From Desulfobacterales bacterium (GTDB lineage Bacteria > Desulfobacterota > Desulfobacteria > Desulfobacterales > QNYZ01), in the NCBI GenBank assembly GCA_029938515.1, contig JAOZUU010000013.1, forward strand, positions 1-15,929: 15,929 nucleotides of DNA, in the 5' to 3' direction. Both the position numbers and the translations under genes were made by a program. Positions within the stretch are counted from its first letter, which is position 1, and every line of letters begins with the position of its first letter. Under the pieces are notes generated by a model, which did not search any database, was not told the DNA's origin, and saw nothing but the letters and a program-made list of their open reading frames with translations. Positions 1-7,159 of this stretch are shown here, one piece after another.

Positions 1-267
1 TGCCACGGCACTGCCGATGCTTGAATCTCCCCGGCACAATTCCTCGATCACCAGGATATCTTCCATGGAACCAAGGTTCTGGCCCGAATACGCTTCCGGA
101 AAATGAATCCCGAGCAAGCCCAGATCACCGGCTTTTTGCCAGATCTTTTTAGGAAATTCATGGGATTGGTCCAGTTCCAGCGCCAGGTCCCGATCGAACT
201 CGCCCTTGACGAAATCTCTTACCGCTTTCTGAATCTGTTTCTGGGTTTTAGTCAATTCGAATTCCAT
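1..267 (-). CDS. Acyl-CoA dehydrogenase, N-terminal 89 residues (gene runs off the left edge)
   Basis: This is the amino-terminal part of a FAD-dependent acyl-CoA dehydrogenase, which oxidises acyl-CoA thioesters to 2-enoyl-CoA in the cytoplasm and passes electrons to electron-transfer flavoprotein. The visible part matches the helical N-terminal domain: it begins MEFELTKTQKQIQKAVRDF, has the FPKKIWQKAGDLGLLGI block near residues 38-54, then PEAYSGQN (56-63), and EELCRGDSSIGSA near 76-88, all typical of the family. The start at 267 is preceded by a strong Shine-Dalgarno AGGGAGGA. An overlapping ATG at 271 is in another frame and hits a stop after seven codons. The catalytic glutamate and FAD-binding motifs lie outside the window, so the substrate cannot be given. 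It is divergent from the toxin-antitoxin/recC cluster. The family call is secure; chain-length class is unknown. Confidence 0.9.
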   Translation of the reverse strand, partial: MEFELTKTQKQIQKAVRDFVKGEFDRDLALELDQSHEFPKKIWQKAGDLGLLGIHFPEAYSGQNLGSMEDILVIEELCRGDSSIGSAVA

Positions 268-471
268 TCATTCCTCCCTGTCCGATTAAATTTATTTTAA
301 GTTTTTGGAACAATACGTTACAAGTATCAGGTTAGATAAAAAAATCTGTTTATTTTATTTATCATCCTTACGGATTAGGCTCAAGAGACAAATTTTCCGA
401 TTTCCCGGTTTTATATTGGCTTAAAATTGTTCATCCTTGAATATGATTCGGCTTTCGACTAAATTTTTTCT

Positions 472-498
472 TTGAAAATTTTTTTTAATATGTATAAT
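472..498 (+). promoter_or_regulatory. Candidate sigma-70-type promoter of the toxin-antitoxin/recC cluster
   Basis: TTGAAA at 472-477 and a perfect TATAAT at 493-498, separated by 15 bp, lie in a very AT-rich spacer (about 290-530). The predicted start is about 30 bp before the antitoxin ATG. The spacer between this site and the acyl-CoA dehydrogenase start holds no recognisable gene. The spacing is shorter than the optimal 17 bp, and the AT-rich context makes chance matches easy. Confidence 0.45.
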
Positions 499-533
499 AT
501 AAGATATGCATTTATTTAATATTGGAGGCTGAG

Positions 534-776
534 ATGAAAGCCAGCGTTGTGGATCTCAGATATAAAATGTCCGATGTGATTAAAGCCCTGGATCGGAATG
601 AGAAGGTGACCGTTTTATATCACGGAAAAGTGAAAGGAATCATTATTCCGGCTGAACGGGAACAATCGAAAAAAATTACCGAACATCCTTTTTTTGGGAT
701 GGCAGCGGAAAACGGTGCAAAATCGGTGGATGAACTACTAAACGAATTACGGGAATCGAGGTACAATGATCTTTGA
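534..776 (+). CDS. Type II antitoxin, Phd/VapB-like
   Basis: This is an 80-residue antitoxin that should bind and neutralise the PIN-domain ribonuclease encoded immediately downstream and autoregulate the pair. The start MKASVVDLRYKMSDVIKALD and the following strand/turn VTVLYHGKVKGIIIP (about residues 25-39) match the DNA-binding N-terminal fold of the Phd/YefM-like antitoxins. The charged C-terminal tail ending ELRESRYNDL is the usual toxin-wrapping part. I chose ATG 534 because a clear GGAGG (524-528) sits 5 nt upstream; a TTG at 522 would put that ribosome-binding site inside the gene. The last 11 bp overlap the toxin gene, implying translational coupling. Base composition is AT-rich compared with recC, which fits a mobile module. 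Family membership is well supported; the exact Phd versus VapB label is not. Confidence 0.85.
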   Translation: MKASVVDLRYKMSDVIKALDRNEKVTVLYHGKVKGIIIPAEREQSKKITEHPFFGMAAENGAKSVDELLNELRESRYNDL

Positions 777-1143
777 TACGGATATTTTCATATGGGTTCA
801 AAGAAAAAATATAAAGGCAGCGAAATTAATGGAAAAATCCGAGAATAGATTGCTCTCAACCCAGACCTATATGGAACTCCTTCAATGTGCCAAGAATAAA
901 ACCCAGCATCAATTTGTGAAAGATTTCATTACATCCTATGGATTTATCGTCTTACCGTTTACGGAAAATATCGGACATCGCGCCTCAATATATATTGAAG
1001 AATATACCCTTTCTTCCAATTTGCGGTCAGGTGATGCCATTATTGCGGCCACCGCAGTAGAGAACAATATGACTCTGGTTTCTGGAAATGCGAGGCATTA
1101 TAAAATGATAAAAGATCTAAGATTAAAAATTTTCAGGCCATAA
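766..1143 (+). CDS. VapC-type PIN-domain toxin (ribonuclease)
   Basis: A 125-residue PIN-domain protein, the expected size of a VapC toxin. Such toxins are Mg-dependent endoribonucleases that typically cut initiator tRNA or rRNA and stop growth when the antitoxin is lost. The acidic metal-binding residues are in place: the N-terminal MIFDTDIFIW carries D4/D6, an invariant-type glutamate sits in TYMELLQ (about residue 38), and the C-terminal SGDAIIAATA block and the following LVSGNARHY complete the PIN signature. ATG 766 overlaps the end of the antitoxin in a different frame, the standard vapBC arrangement. The stop at 1141-1143 is only 4 bp before the recC start, which is unusual: toxin and recC appear to be co-transcribed. 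The RNA target cannot be predicted from sequence. Confidence 0.88.
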   Translation: MIFDTDIFIWVQRKNIKAAKLMEKSENRLLSTQTYMELLQCAKNKTQHQFVKDFITSYGFIVLPFTENIGHRASIYIEEYTLSSNLRSGDAIIAATAVENNMTLVSGNARHYKMIKDLRLKIFRP

Positions 1144-1147
1144 ATCG

Positions 1148-4100
1148 ATGACCGTTGAACTCTTCTTCAGCAACCGACTTGAACATCTGGCCGAAAAACT
1201 GGCCGGGATCGTGGCCGAGGATCATCGCCGGGCCGACGATCCGTTTCTCCCCTTAAAAATTATTATCCCCAACAACAATCTGGCCAAGTGGCTGACGCTG
1301 ATGCTGGCCCGGCGGGAATCCATCGTGATGAACGTCGATTTTCAATTTCTCGAAACCGGGCTATGGAAAATGATCGCAGCCCTGGATACCCACCCACTGT
1401 CAGCCGAGATGCTGGATAAAACCAAAGCCCGCCTCCTCATCTTGTCCGTGCTCACCCGCCTAAAAAAGGATGATCCGGATCTGGCGCCGGTGGTCGGCTA
1501 TCTATTTAATTCAGACGGGGGGAAACATCCGGATTACACGGTCAGGATCTGGCAATTGGCGGACAGACTGGCCCACCTGTTCCGGGAGTATGAATATCAT
1601 CGCACCGACATGATTCGAGAATGGCTGAACGGTCAAATGGAAAACGACGATCTGGCCCGGTGTGAGCAGCGGATATATTTGTCGGCGATCGAAATCCGGG
1701 ATGCAGCGGTGGGCACTTCCGGTGGGCCGGTCCTCTCGTTGATGGAATATGCCGATCGCATCCTGCCGGTCTTCGTCAAACCGGAAGAAAGGCACGACGA
1801 TCCTGACCAGATCCTTTTTTTTGGGCTCTCCCAGGTCTCCGCTTTTCATCTAAGCGTCATCGACCGGTTACAGCCATTTTATGATATACGAATTTACGCG
1901 CTGAATCCTTCCCGGGAATTCTGGGAAGATATTCGAACCCCGGCGGAAAAACGCTGGATAAATCGCCAAAAACCGGGACTGTCCATCCAAGATGCGGAAA
2001 CGAACGCGGGTGAGCTGTTTGAAATCCGGGATCACCCATTGCTGTCAGCCTGGGGCAAACCCGGTCGCGAGAGTGTCCGGCTGTTATGCCAGTTGACCGA
2101 CTACGCGTTTAATGCCGGTTTTTCACCGGTTGACCAGATCGGTACGGTTCTGAAACAGGTCCAAAACGATATCCTGACCTTGGACACCCTCATGCCGCCG
2201 GATCGCCGGAATCAGGACCACTCCCTGCAGATCTATGGTTGTCCTGGTGTCCATCGGGAAGTGGAAACCGTTTATCAAAATATTCTTTTCAACCTTTCCC
2301 AGGATGACCACCTGCAACTGACCGACATCGCCGTGCTGGTGCCGGATAGTACCGCTTACAAACCTGTTTTCGATCTCGTCTTCAACCGTTTGCCCCGACG
2401 CCTTGCCTACAATCTGGTCGATTCACGGGCCGATATCGAAAGTGTTTACGGGCAGGCGGTCCTGGGGTTGCTGTCTTTGGCCACGGAGCGATTCTCCCGC
2501 AAAACTGTGTTTGAATTGATCTTGAATCCGTGTTTGCTGCACAAGTGGCGCATGGGAACCGATGAGGCCCGTATCTGGGCAAAATGGGCCGAGTCACTCA
2601 ACATTTTCCACTCCTTTGAACGGCTGGACTCAACGGCGTACAATGCACCCCAAAGTGGCCGCTACACCTGGAAACAAGGGCTGCAGCGCCTTCGCCTGGC
2701 CCGAATTTTTTCAAGCGATGCCACCGGACAAGCCGATGCGATGCATTTTAAGAATCTGGTTCCGTTTGCCGACACAGACACCGGCGACACGGATTTGATG
2801 GAAAAGTTCTGTCTGGTGGTGGAGGCCCTGGCCCGTTCGGTCGACACGTTGCGCATGCGCCGGGCTTCGGCGGCCCGGTGGCGAACGGCCCTGTTGAACA
2901 TCAGCCGGGAGCTGTTGTCGATTCCACCCGATTACCGGGGTGAGATAGCCGTCCGGCAGAGCTTGTTTCAGGCCCTGGACAAGTTGTCTTTTTTCGACCG
3001 ACTGCACCCGGATGCTGGTTCCTCCAGCCTTGATGCCACCTTGATGGCCGAATATCTTCGTTTTAACCTCGGCACCATTTCGGGGGGCAGTGGAGACTAT
3101 CTGACTGGCGGCGTTACCGTCTCTGAACTGCAGCCCATGCGGCCGATCCCCTTTAAAATCATCTATGTATTGGGAATGGAAGAAGGCACTTTTCCCGGCC
3201 GGGCGGATACTTCCATGCTGGACCTGCGTCTTAAAAAACGCCGAATCGGTGATATCAGCCTTCCCGAACGAAATCGGTACCTGTTTCTGGAAACCCTTCT
3301 GGCGGCTCGAGAAAAGCTTTATATCAGTTTTATTTCCCGGGATCTTCAAAAAGACCGGATGCTGCAACCCTGCAACGTCGTGAGCCAGCTAAAACGCTAT
3401 GTCGAGGAGACCGTGTTACCCGAAAGCGAATCATTTCAGATAGGGACCGTCCCCCTGAAGGGCAGCAGCACCAAATACCTGGATCCGGATACAATCACTT
3501 CCTGGTCCGATGTGCGGGTCAACGATGACCTCGCCGACCGGGTGGCCTGTTACCGGGCCGCCGGGATCTGGCCTGAAGTACGGGCCCGGATTGAAAAAAG
3601 CGAGTTGCAACGGGTGGCCCAATTAGATCCGGATCTTTCCATATCCGCTGAAACGTTACCGTATGCTGCCGGGGACAACGATCAAATCCAGTTATGGCGT
3701 ATGAAACGATTTCTATTGCAACCGCTCGACGAAAGCGTTCAGCGCCAATTCGGCCTTTTCGAGGAAAAAACGGGGCTGGAAGACCTGGTTCAGATAGAAG
3801 ATGAACCGTTTTTTTCCGTATATCCCTTGGACTGGCGCCTGAAGCTCCTGCCATTGCACCAATGGCTGGATACTATTTTTGACTGCTCCGGATCAACGAA
3901 TGACCAACGGTCTCTGGATCGAATTTTCGATCACTTCTATACTGATTACCACCGGCAAAGCGCAACGCCGGAAGGACTGTTTGCCACGATGGATAAAAAA
4001 TCACTTTGGGAACAGTTATCCGAACTGGAGACCGTAATCACTCCCCTGGTGGACCGGATGCAATCGGCGGACGCATCCCCGACGACCGCTGTCATCGGGA

Positions 4101-4735
4101 CACCGGCCGATCCTGCAGGTACGATGAGTCACGGAAATATCATTAGGTTCGATCCGGTTGCGATACCCGTGACCGATCTGGGCCCAGATGATCAATCCAT
4201 ATCCGGCCATGTCCAACTGCACGGACAGCTCCGGTGGTTGTGGCGCGAAAAAGAAACCGGCTGGCATGTCCTGGTTCCTACCGGGATCGCAAACCTGGGC
4301 AGGAAACCAAGCAAATATGTGCTGGCGCCGGTGCTCTTTTATCTGTCGTGCCTGATGGCTGAATCCCCACGCGATTACATCGGAGAATTACCGTTTACCA
4401 TTCACCTGGTAACCGAAAAAAAATTACATGAATTCACTTTCCAGGCAAACACGGATGAAGCCGGAAAATATCTGTTCCACTTGATCTCTGAATATCTGGA
4501 TCGACAGAGTCGTTTCTGGCTACCTTTCGAGGTCATTACCGGTTGTTCAGTCAACCCGCTCAATATAGATCCAACCGACATCGATGAAGAGCGTCGAGTC
4601 CTTTTCAGAGACGAAATGATTGAAACGTTTGCGGAAAAAGCCGGCGAACTGGATCGATTGATCAACCCGGTTTTCACCGACAATCTGCTCGACCGGGCGG
4701 TGGACCGGTTCGGAATTTTCGGAAAGCTTCTGTGA
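1148..4735 (+). CDS. recC: Exodeoxyribonuclease V gamma subunit (RecC)
   Basis: RecC is the scaffold and Chi-recognition subunit of the RecBCD helicase-nuclease, which processes double-strand ends for recombination and degrades linear foreign DNA. This 1195-residue protein is close to the usual RecC length (about 1100-1200). Diagnostic segments run in order: FFSNRLEHLAEKLAG (residues about 6-20); IIPNNNLAKWL; the ALNPSREFWEDI block near residue 250; IYGCPGVHREVETVYQNIL; and SELQPMRPIPFKIIYVLGM near 658-676, which corresponds to the inactive helicase/nuclease-like core. The frame is intact. There is no clear ribosome-binding site before ATG 1148, consistent with coupling to the toxin gene. recB and recD usually follow recC in an operon but do not here: the next gene is a metabolic synthetase. 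Partner subunits must be encoded elsewhere if the complex is functional. Confidence 0.93.
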   Translation: MTVELFFSNRLEHLAEKLAGIVAEDHRRADDPFLPLKIIIPNNNLAKWLTLMLARRESIVMNVDFQFLETGLWKMIAALDTHPLSAEMLDKTKARLLILSVLTRLKKDDPDLAPVVGYLFNSDGGKHPDYTVRIWQLADRLAHLFREYEYHRTDMIREWLNGQMENDDLARCEQRIYLSAIEIRDAAVGTSGGPVLSLMEYADRILPVFVKPEERHDDPDQILFFGLSQVSAFHLSVIDRLQPFYDIRIYALNPSREFWEDIRTPAEKRWINRQKPGLSIQDAETNAGELFEIRDHPLLSAWGKPGRESVRLLCQLTDYAFNAGFSPVDQIGTVLKQVQNDILTLDTLMPPDRRNQDHSLQIYGCPGVHREVETVYQNILFNLSQDDHLQLTDIAVLVPDSTAYKPVFDLVFNRLPRRLAYNLVDSRADIESVYGQAVLGLLSLATERFSRKTVFELILNPCLLHKWRMGTDEARIWAKWAESLNIFHSFERLDSTAYNAPQSGRYTWKQGLQRLRLARIFSSDATGQADAMHFKNLVPFADTDTGDTDLMEKFCLVVEALARSVDTLRMRRASAARWRTALLNISRELLSIPPDYRGEIAVRQSLFQALDKLSFFDRLHPDAGSSSLDATLMAEYLRFNLGTISGGSGDYLTGGVTVSELQPMRPIPFKIIYVLGMEEGTFPGRADTSMLDLRLKKRRIGDISLPERNRYLFLETLLAAREKLYISFISRDLQKDRMLQPCNVVSQLKRYVEETVLPESESFQIGTVPLKGSSTKYLDPDTITSWSDVRVNDDLADRVACYRAAGIWPEVRARIEKSELQRVAQLDPDLSISAETLPYAAGDNDQIQLWRMKRFLLQPLDESVQRQFGLFEEKTGLEDLVQIEDEPFFSVYPLDWRLKLLPLHQWLDTIFDCSGSTNDQRSLDRIFDHFYTDYHRQSATPEGLFATMDKKSLWEQLSELETVITPLVDRMQSADASPTTAVIGTPADPAGTMSHGNIIRFDPVAIPVTDLGPDDQSISGHVQLHGQLRWLWREKETGWHVLVPTGIANLGRKPSKYVLAPVLFYLSCLMAESPRDYIGELPFTIHLVTEKKLHEFTFQANTDEAGKYLFHLISEYLDRQSRFWLPFEVITGCSVNPLNIDPTDIDEERRVLFRDEMIETFAEKAGELDRLINPVFTDNLLDRAVDRFGIFGKLL

Positions 4736-4802
4736 TTTTTATAATCTTCCTTGATAAAGGAATTGCTACCTGGAATTGATGCCGCCTGTTGGATTATAAA
4801 AA
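4736..4802. repeat. 67-bp element bounded by perfect 11-bp inverted repeats with an internal hairpin
   Basis: TTTTTATAATC at 4736-4746 is the exact reverse complement of GATTATAAAAA at 4792-4802. Inside is a second perfect hairpin, TTCCTT (4747-4752), loop GATA, AAGGAA (4757-4762). The element fills nearly the whole gap between the recC stop and the ribosome-binding site of the next gene. As RNA it would form a closed outer stem with at least one internal arm. It may act as a recC terminator, an RNA-processing site, or be a relic of a miniature inverted-repeat element. The structure is seen directly; the role is not known. Confidence 0.6.
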
Positions 4803-4817
4803 TAAGTTGAGGTGAAA

Positions 4818-6977
4818 ATGACTACCCGGCGCACACCGCTCTCCGAAACCAAATCCAGCGACCTGTTAGCCAGCCATGGCGTACCCATGGCTCCAGCGAG
4901 GGTGGCCAACACCCCTGCGCAAGCGGCGGTATCCGCCGCCGCGCTGGGCTATCCCGTCGTTATCAAGGGCGAAGTATCAGGGGTCGCTCACAAAACCGAA
5001 ACGGGCCTGGTGGCCCTGAACCTCCCCGACGAAAAGGCGCTGTTGGCGGCGGCCAAGCGGATGGCACAAGCGGCCGACGCACCGGTGCGTTTTCGGGTGC
5101 AACCCTATCTGTCGGGAAAACGCGAGCTGATGGCGGGGCTAACCCGTGATCCCACCTTCGGCCCCGTGGTCCTCTTCGGTCTGGGTGGTGTAGCCGCCGA
5201 GGCGTTGAACGAAGTGGCCTTGCGGTTAGCACCACTCACCCGCGCGGACGCCGAACAGATGCTTGACCAGACGGCAGCGGCACGATTCCTAGACGAATTT
5301 CGGGGCGACGCGCCGGCTGACCGGGAAACATTAATCGCCCTCCTTCTTGGCCTTTCAGAGTTGGCCGTAGCGCGGCCCGACGTACTGGAGGTAGACATCA
5401 ACCCCCTCATCGTCGGAGCCCGGGGCATGGTCCAGGCGGTAGACGCGCTGGTTGTCACGGGCAAGCCTGACGACGCCACACCCAAACGCCCACCGGTCGA
5501 CATCGCCCATTTGGGTGCAATCTTCCATCCGCACTCAGTCGCCTTCATCGGAGCCTCCGACCAGTTCGGCAAGTGGGGGCACCTTCTTTTATCCAACGTC
5601 ATCTCCGGTGGATTTACCGGCAAAGTCCATCTGGTCAACCACAAGGGCAAACCAATCGCCGGGCGGAAAACCTACCGGTCGGTAACCGAGATCGAAGAAC
5701 CGGTCGACCTGGCCGTGATCACCCTGCCCGCCACACTGGTGGAACAAACCTTGGAACAACTGGGTCAAAAGGGGATCAAGCACGCCGTTCTCATCACCTC
5801 CGGGTTCTCTGAAATCGGTCCGGAGGGACGCGAGTTGGAGCAGCGCATCGTCGACAAGGCGGTGGAAAACAACGTCTGCTTTCTTGGACCCAACACCATG
5901 GGCATTTGCAACCCACACAAAAAATTCTATCTGCTCGGCGCGGTCACCCACCCCAAACCGGGCTCTACCGCGCTCATCTCCCAGTCGGGCAACATGGGCG
6001 TGCAACTGCTTACCTTCGCCGAAAACCAGGGACTGGGCATCCGCGCCTTTGGAGGGAGCGGCAACGAAGCGATGATCGCCATTGAGGACTTTATCGAATC
6101 CTTCGAAGCCGACGAAAAAACCCGAACGGTCGTCCTCTACGTGGAGTCTGTCAAGAACGGGCGGCGATTTTTCGAGGCGACACGCCGGGTCGGGCGCATT
6201 AAGCCAATCGTGCTGCTTCACGGCGGGATCACCGACGCCGGGGGACGCGCCGCTGCCAGCCATACCGGGGCGCTTGCCTCCGACGCGCGGGTGTTTGAGG
6301 CCGCCTGTCGTCAAGCGGGGGTGGTAATGGTGGAAAGCCCCATGGACATGCTCGACATACCCGCAGCACTCTCGTCCCTGCCCCTGCCCAAGGGTCGCCG
6401 CGTGGCGATCATGACGCTAGGCGGCGGCTGGGGTGTGGTCACCAGCGATCTATGCGCCAGGCACAAACTCAGCTTGCCCCCGCTCTCTCCGGATTTGATC
6501 GCACAGTTTGACCAGTGGCTGCCCCCCTACTGGAGCCGCGCCAATCCCGTTGATCTGGTGGGTGACTCGGACTTGTCGCTTCCCGACAACGGACTGGAAG
6601 CGCTGATGGCCTGGGAAGGATGTGATGCCGTGCTGGATTTGGGCATTATCGGCCGCTCCCTCATGGTGGACCGCTTGATCGAAGCCACCCTCACCACTGA
6701 TCCAAGCCGCAATCCCGAAGAGCTGGCGATAATCCGCACCATGGGGAAAAAAATAGAACAGGACCACATCGCACACACCACCCGGTTGATGGAAAAATAC
6801 GAAAAACCCGTGTTGGGGGTGAGCCTGCTTAGCGACCCGGGCCAACGCACGCTCCACGACGTGGAAGGATGCATTTATAGCGGGCTCTTTTTCCCCTCTC
6901 CCGAACGGGCCGTTCGGGCGCTGGCAAAGATGTGCGACTACCGTGACTTCCTCAAACGTGAAGGCGTGGTTCGCTGA
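4818..6977 (+). CDS. Acetate/acyl--CoA ligase (ADP-forming), fused beta-alpha subunits
   Basis: A 719-residue single-chain NDP-forming acyl-CoA synthetase, which interconverts an acyl-CoA plus ADP and phosphate with the free acid, CoA and ATP through phosphohistidine intermediates. Domain order is ATP-grasp first (about residues 1-215, with VVIKGEVSG, HKTETGLVALNL and the closing EVDINPLIVG), then the CoA-binding Rossmann domain (about 230-330, HPHSVAFIGASDQFGKWG), then two ligase-CoA/flavodoxin-like domains with GPNTMGICNP, LISQSGNMG and AAASHTGALASD. His482 in the last motif is the likely phosphorylated histidine. I prefer ATG 4818 over GTG 4812 because GAGG (4809-4812) is correctly spaced from the ATG and overlaps the GTG. 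The gene is noticeably richer in G+C than recC and the following gene, hinting at a different history. In an anaerobe it could serve ATP formation from acyl-CoA; the substrate is not predictable. Confidence 0.9.
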   Translation: MTTRRTPLSETKSSDLLASHGVPMAPARVANTPAQAAVSAAALGYPVVIKGEVSGVAHKTETGLVALNLPDEKALLAAAKRMAQAADAPVRFRVQPYLSGKRELMAGLTRDPTFGPVVLFGLGGVAAEALNEVALRLAPLTRADAEQMLDQTAAARFLDEFRGDAPADRETLIALLLGLSELAVARPDVLEVDINPLIVGARGMVQAVDALVVTGKPDDATPKRPPVDIAHLGAIFHPHSVAFIGASDQFGKWGHLLLSNVISGGFTGKVHLVNHKGKPIAGRKTYRSVTEIEEPVDLAVITLPATLVEQTLEQLGQKGIKHAVLITSGFSEIGPEGRELEQRIVDKAVENNVCFLGPNTMGICNPHKKFYLLGAVTHPKPGSTALISQSGNMGVQLLTFAENQGLGIRAFGGSGNEAMIAIEDFIESFEADEKTRTVVLYVESVKNGRRFFEATRRVGRIKPIVLLHGGITDAGGRAAASHTGALASDARVFEAACRQAGVVMVESPMDMLDIPAALSSLPLPKGRRVAIMTLGGGWGVVTSDLCARHKLSLPPLSPDLIAQFDQWLPPYWSRANPVDLVGDSDLSLPDNGLEALMAWEGCDAVLDLGIIGRSLMVDRLIEATLTTDPSRNPEELAIIRTMGKKIEQDHIAHTTRLMEKYEKPVLGVSLLSDPGQRTLHDVEGCIYSGLFFPSPERAVRALAKMCDYRDFLKREGVVR

Positions 6978-6997
6978 GTCGCTTGGGCTGCTCGGTT

Positions 6998-7036
6998 TGG
7001 CCCCGCGACCATGGTTTCGAAATCGGGCGGCGGCCA
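6998..7036 (+). terminator. Candidate terminator of the acyl-CoA ligase gene
   Basis: Twenty bases after the stop, TGGCCCCGC (6998-7006) can pair with GCGG-c-GGCCA (7027-7036), leaving one bulged C. The result is a GC-rich stem of nine pairs around a 20-nt loop. It is followed by TTGTCAATTTTAAATTT, an interrupted T-rich stretch. The stem is strong but the T-tract is imperfect. Confidence 0.4.
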
Positions 7037-7159
7037 TTGTCAATTTTAAATTTGCGTTTTCGATGTTTCTGCCATAATTTAGTTAAAAACGAAATTGCAA
7101 GTTGTCATTAACCCTTGGAACAAATCACCCGGGTCAAATAAAAAATTCGGTCGGCAGTC

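Noticed and set aside
522..533. TTG start for the antitoxin
   Set aside because: The GGAGG ribosome-binding site for ATG 534 falls inside this extension.
2711..3367. 218-codon minus-strand frame
   Set aside because: Lies wholly inside recC in antisense and shows no recognisable domain; a shadow of the coding frame.
5589..6314. 241-codon minus-strand frame
   Set aside because: Antisense to the GC-rich acyl-CoA ligase, where long shadow frames are expected; no domain seen.
7052..7078. Possible promoter TTGCGT-15-CATAAT for the phosphoesterase fusion
   Set aside because: Poor -35 box, short spacing and imperfect -10; too weak to report as a feature.
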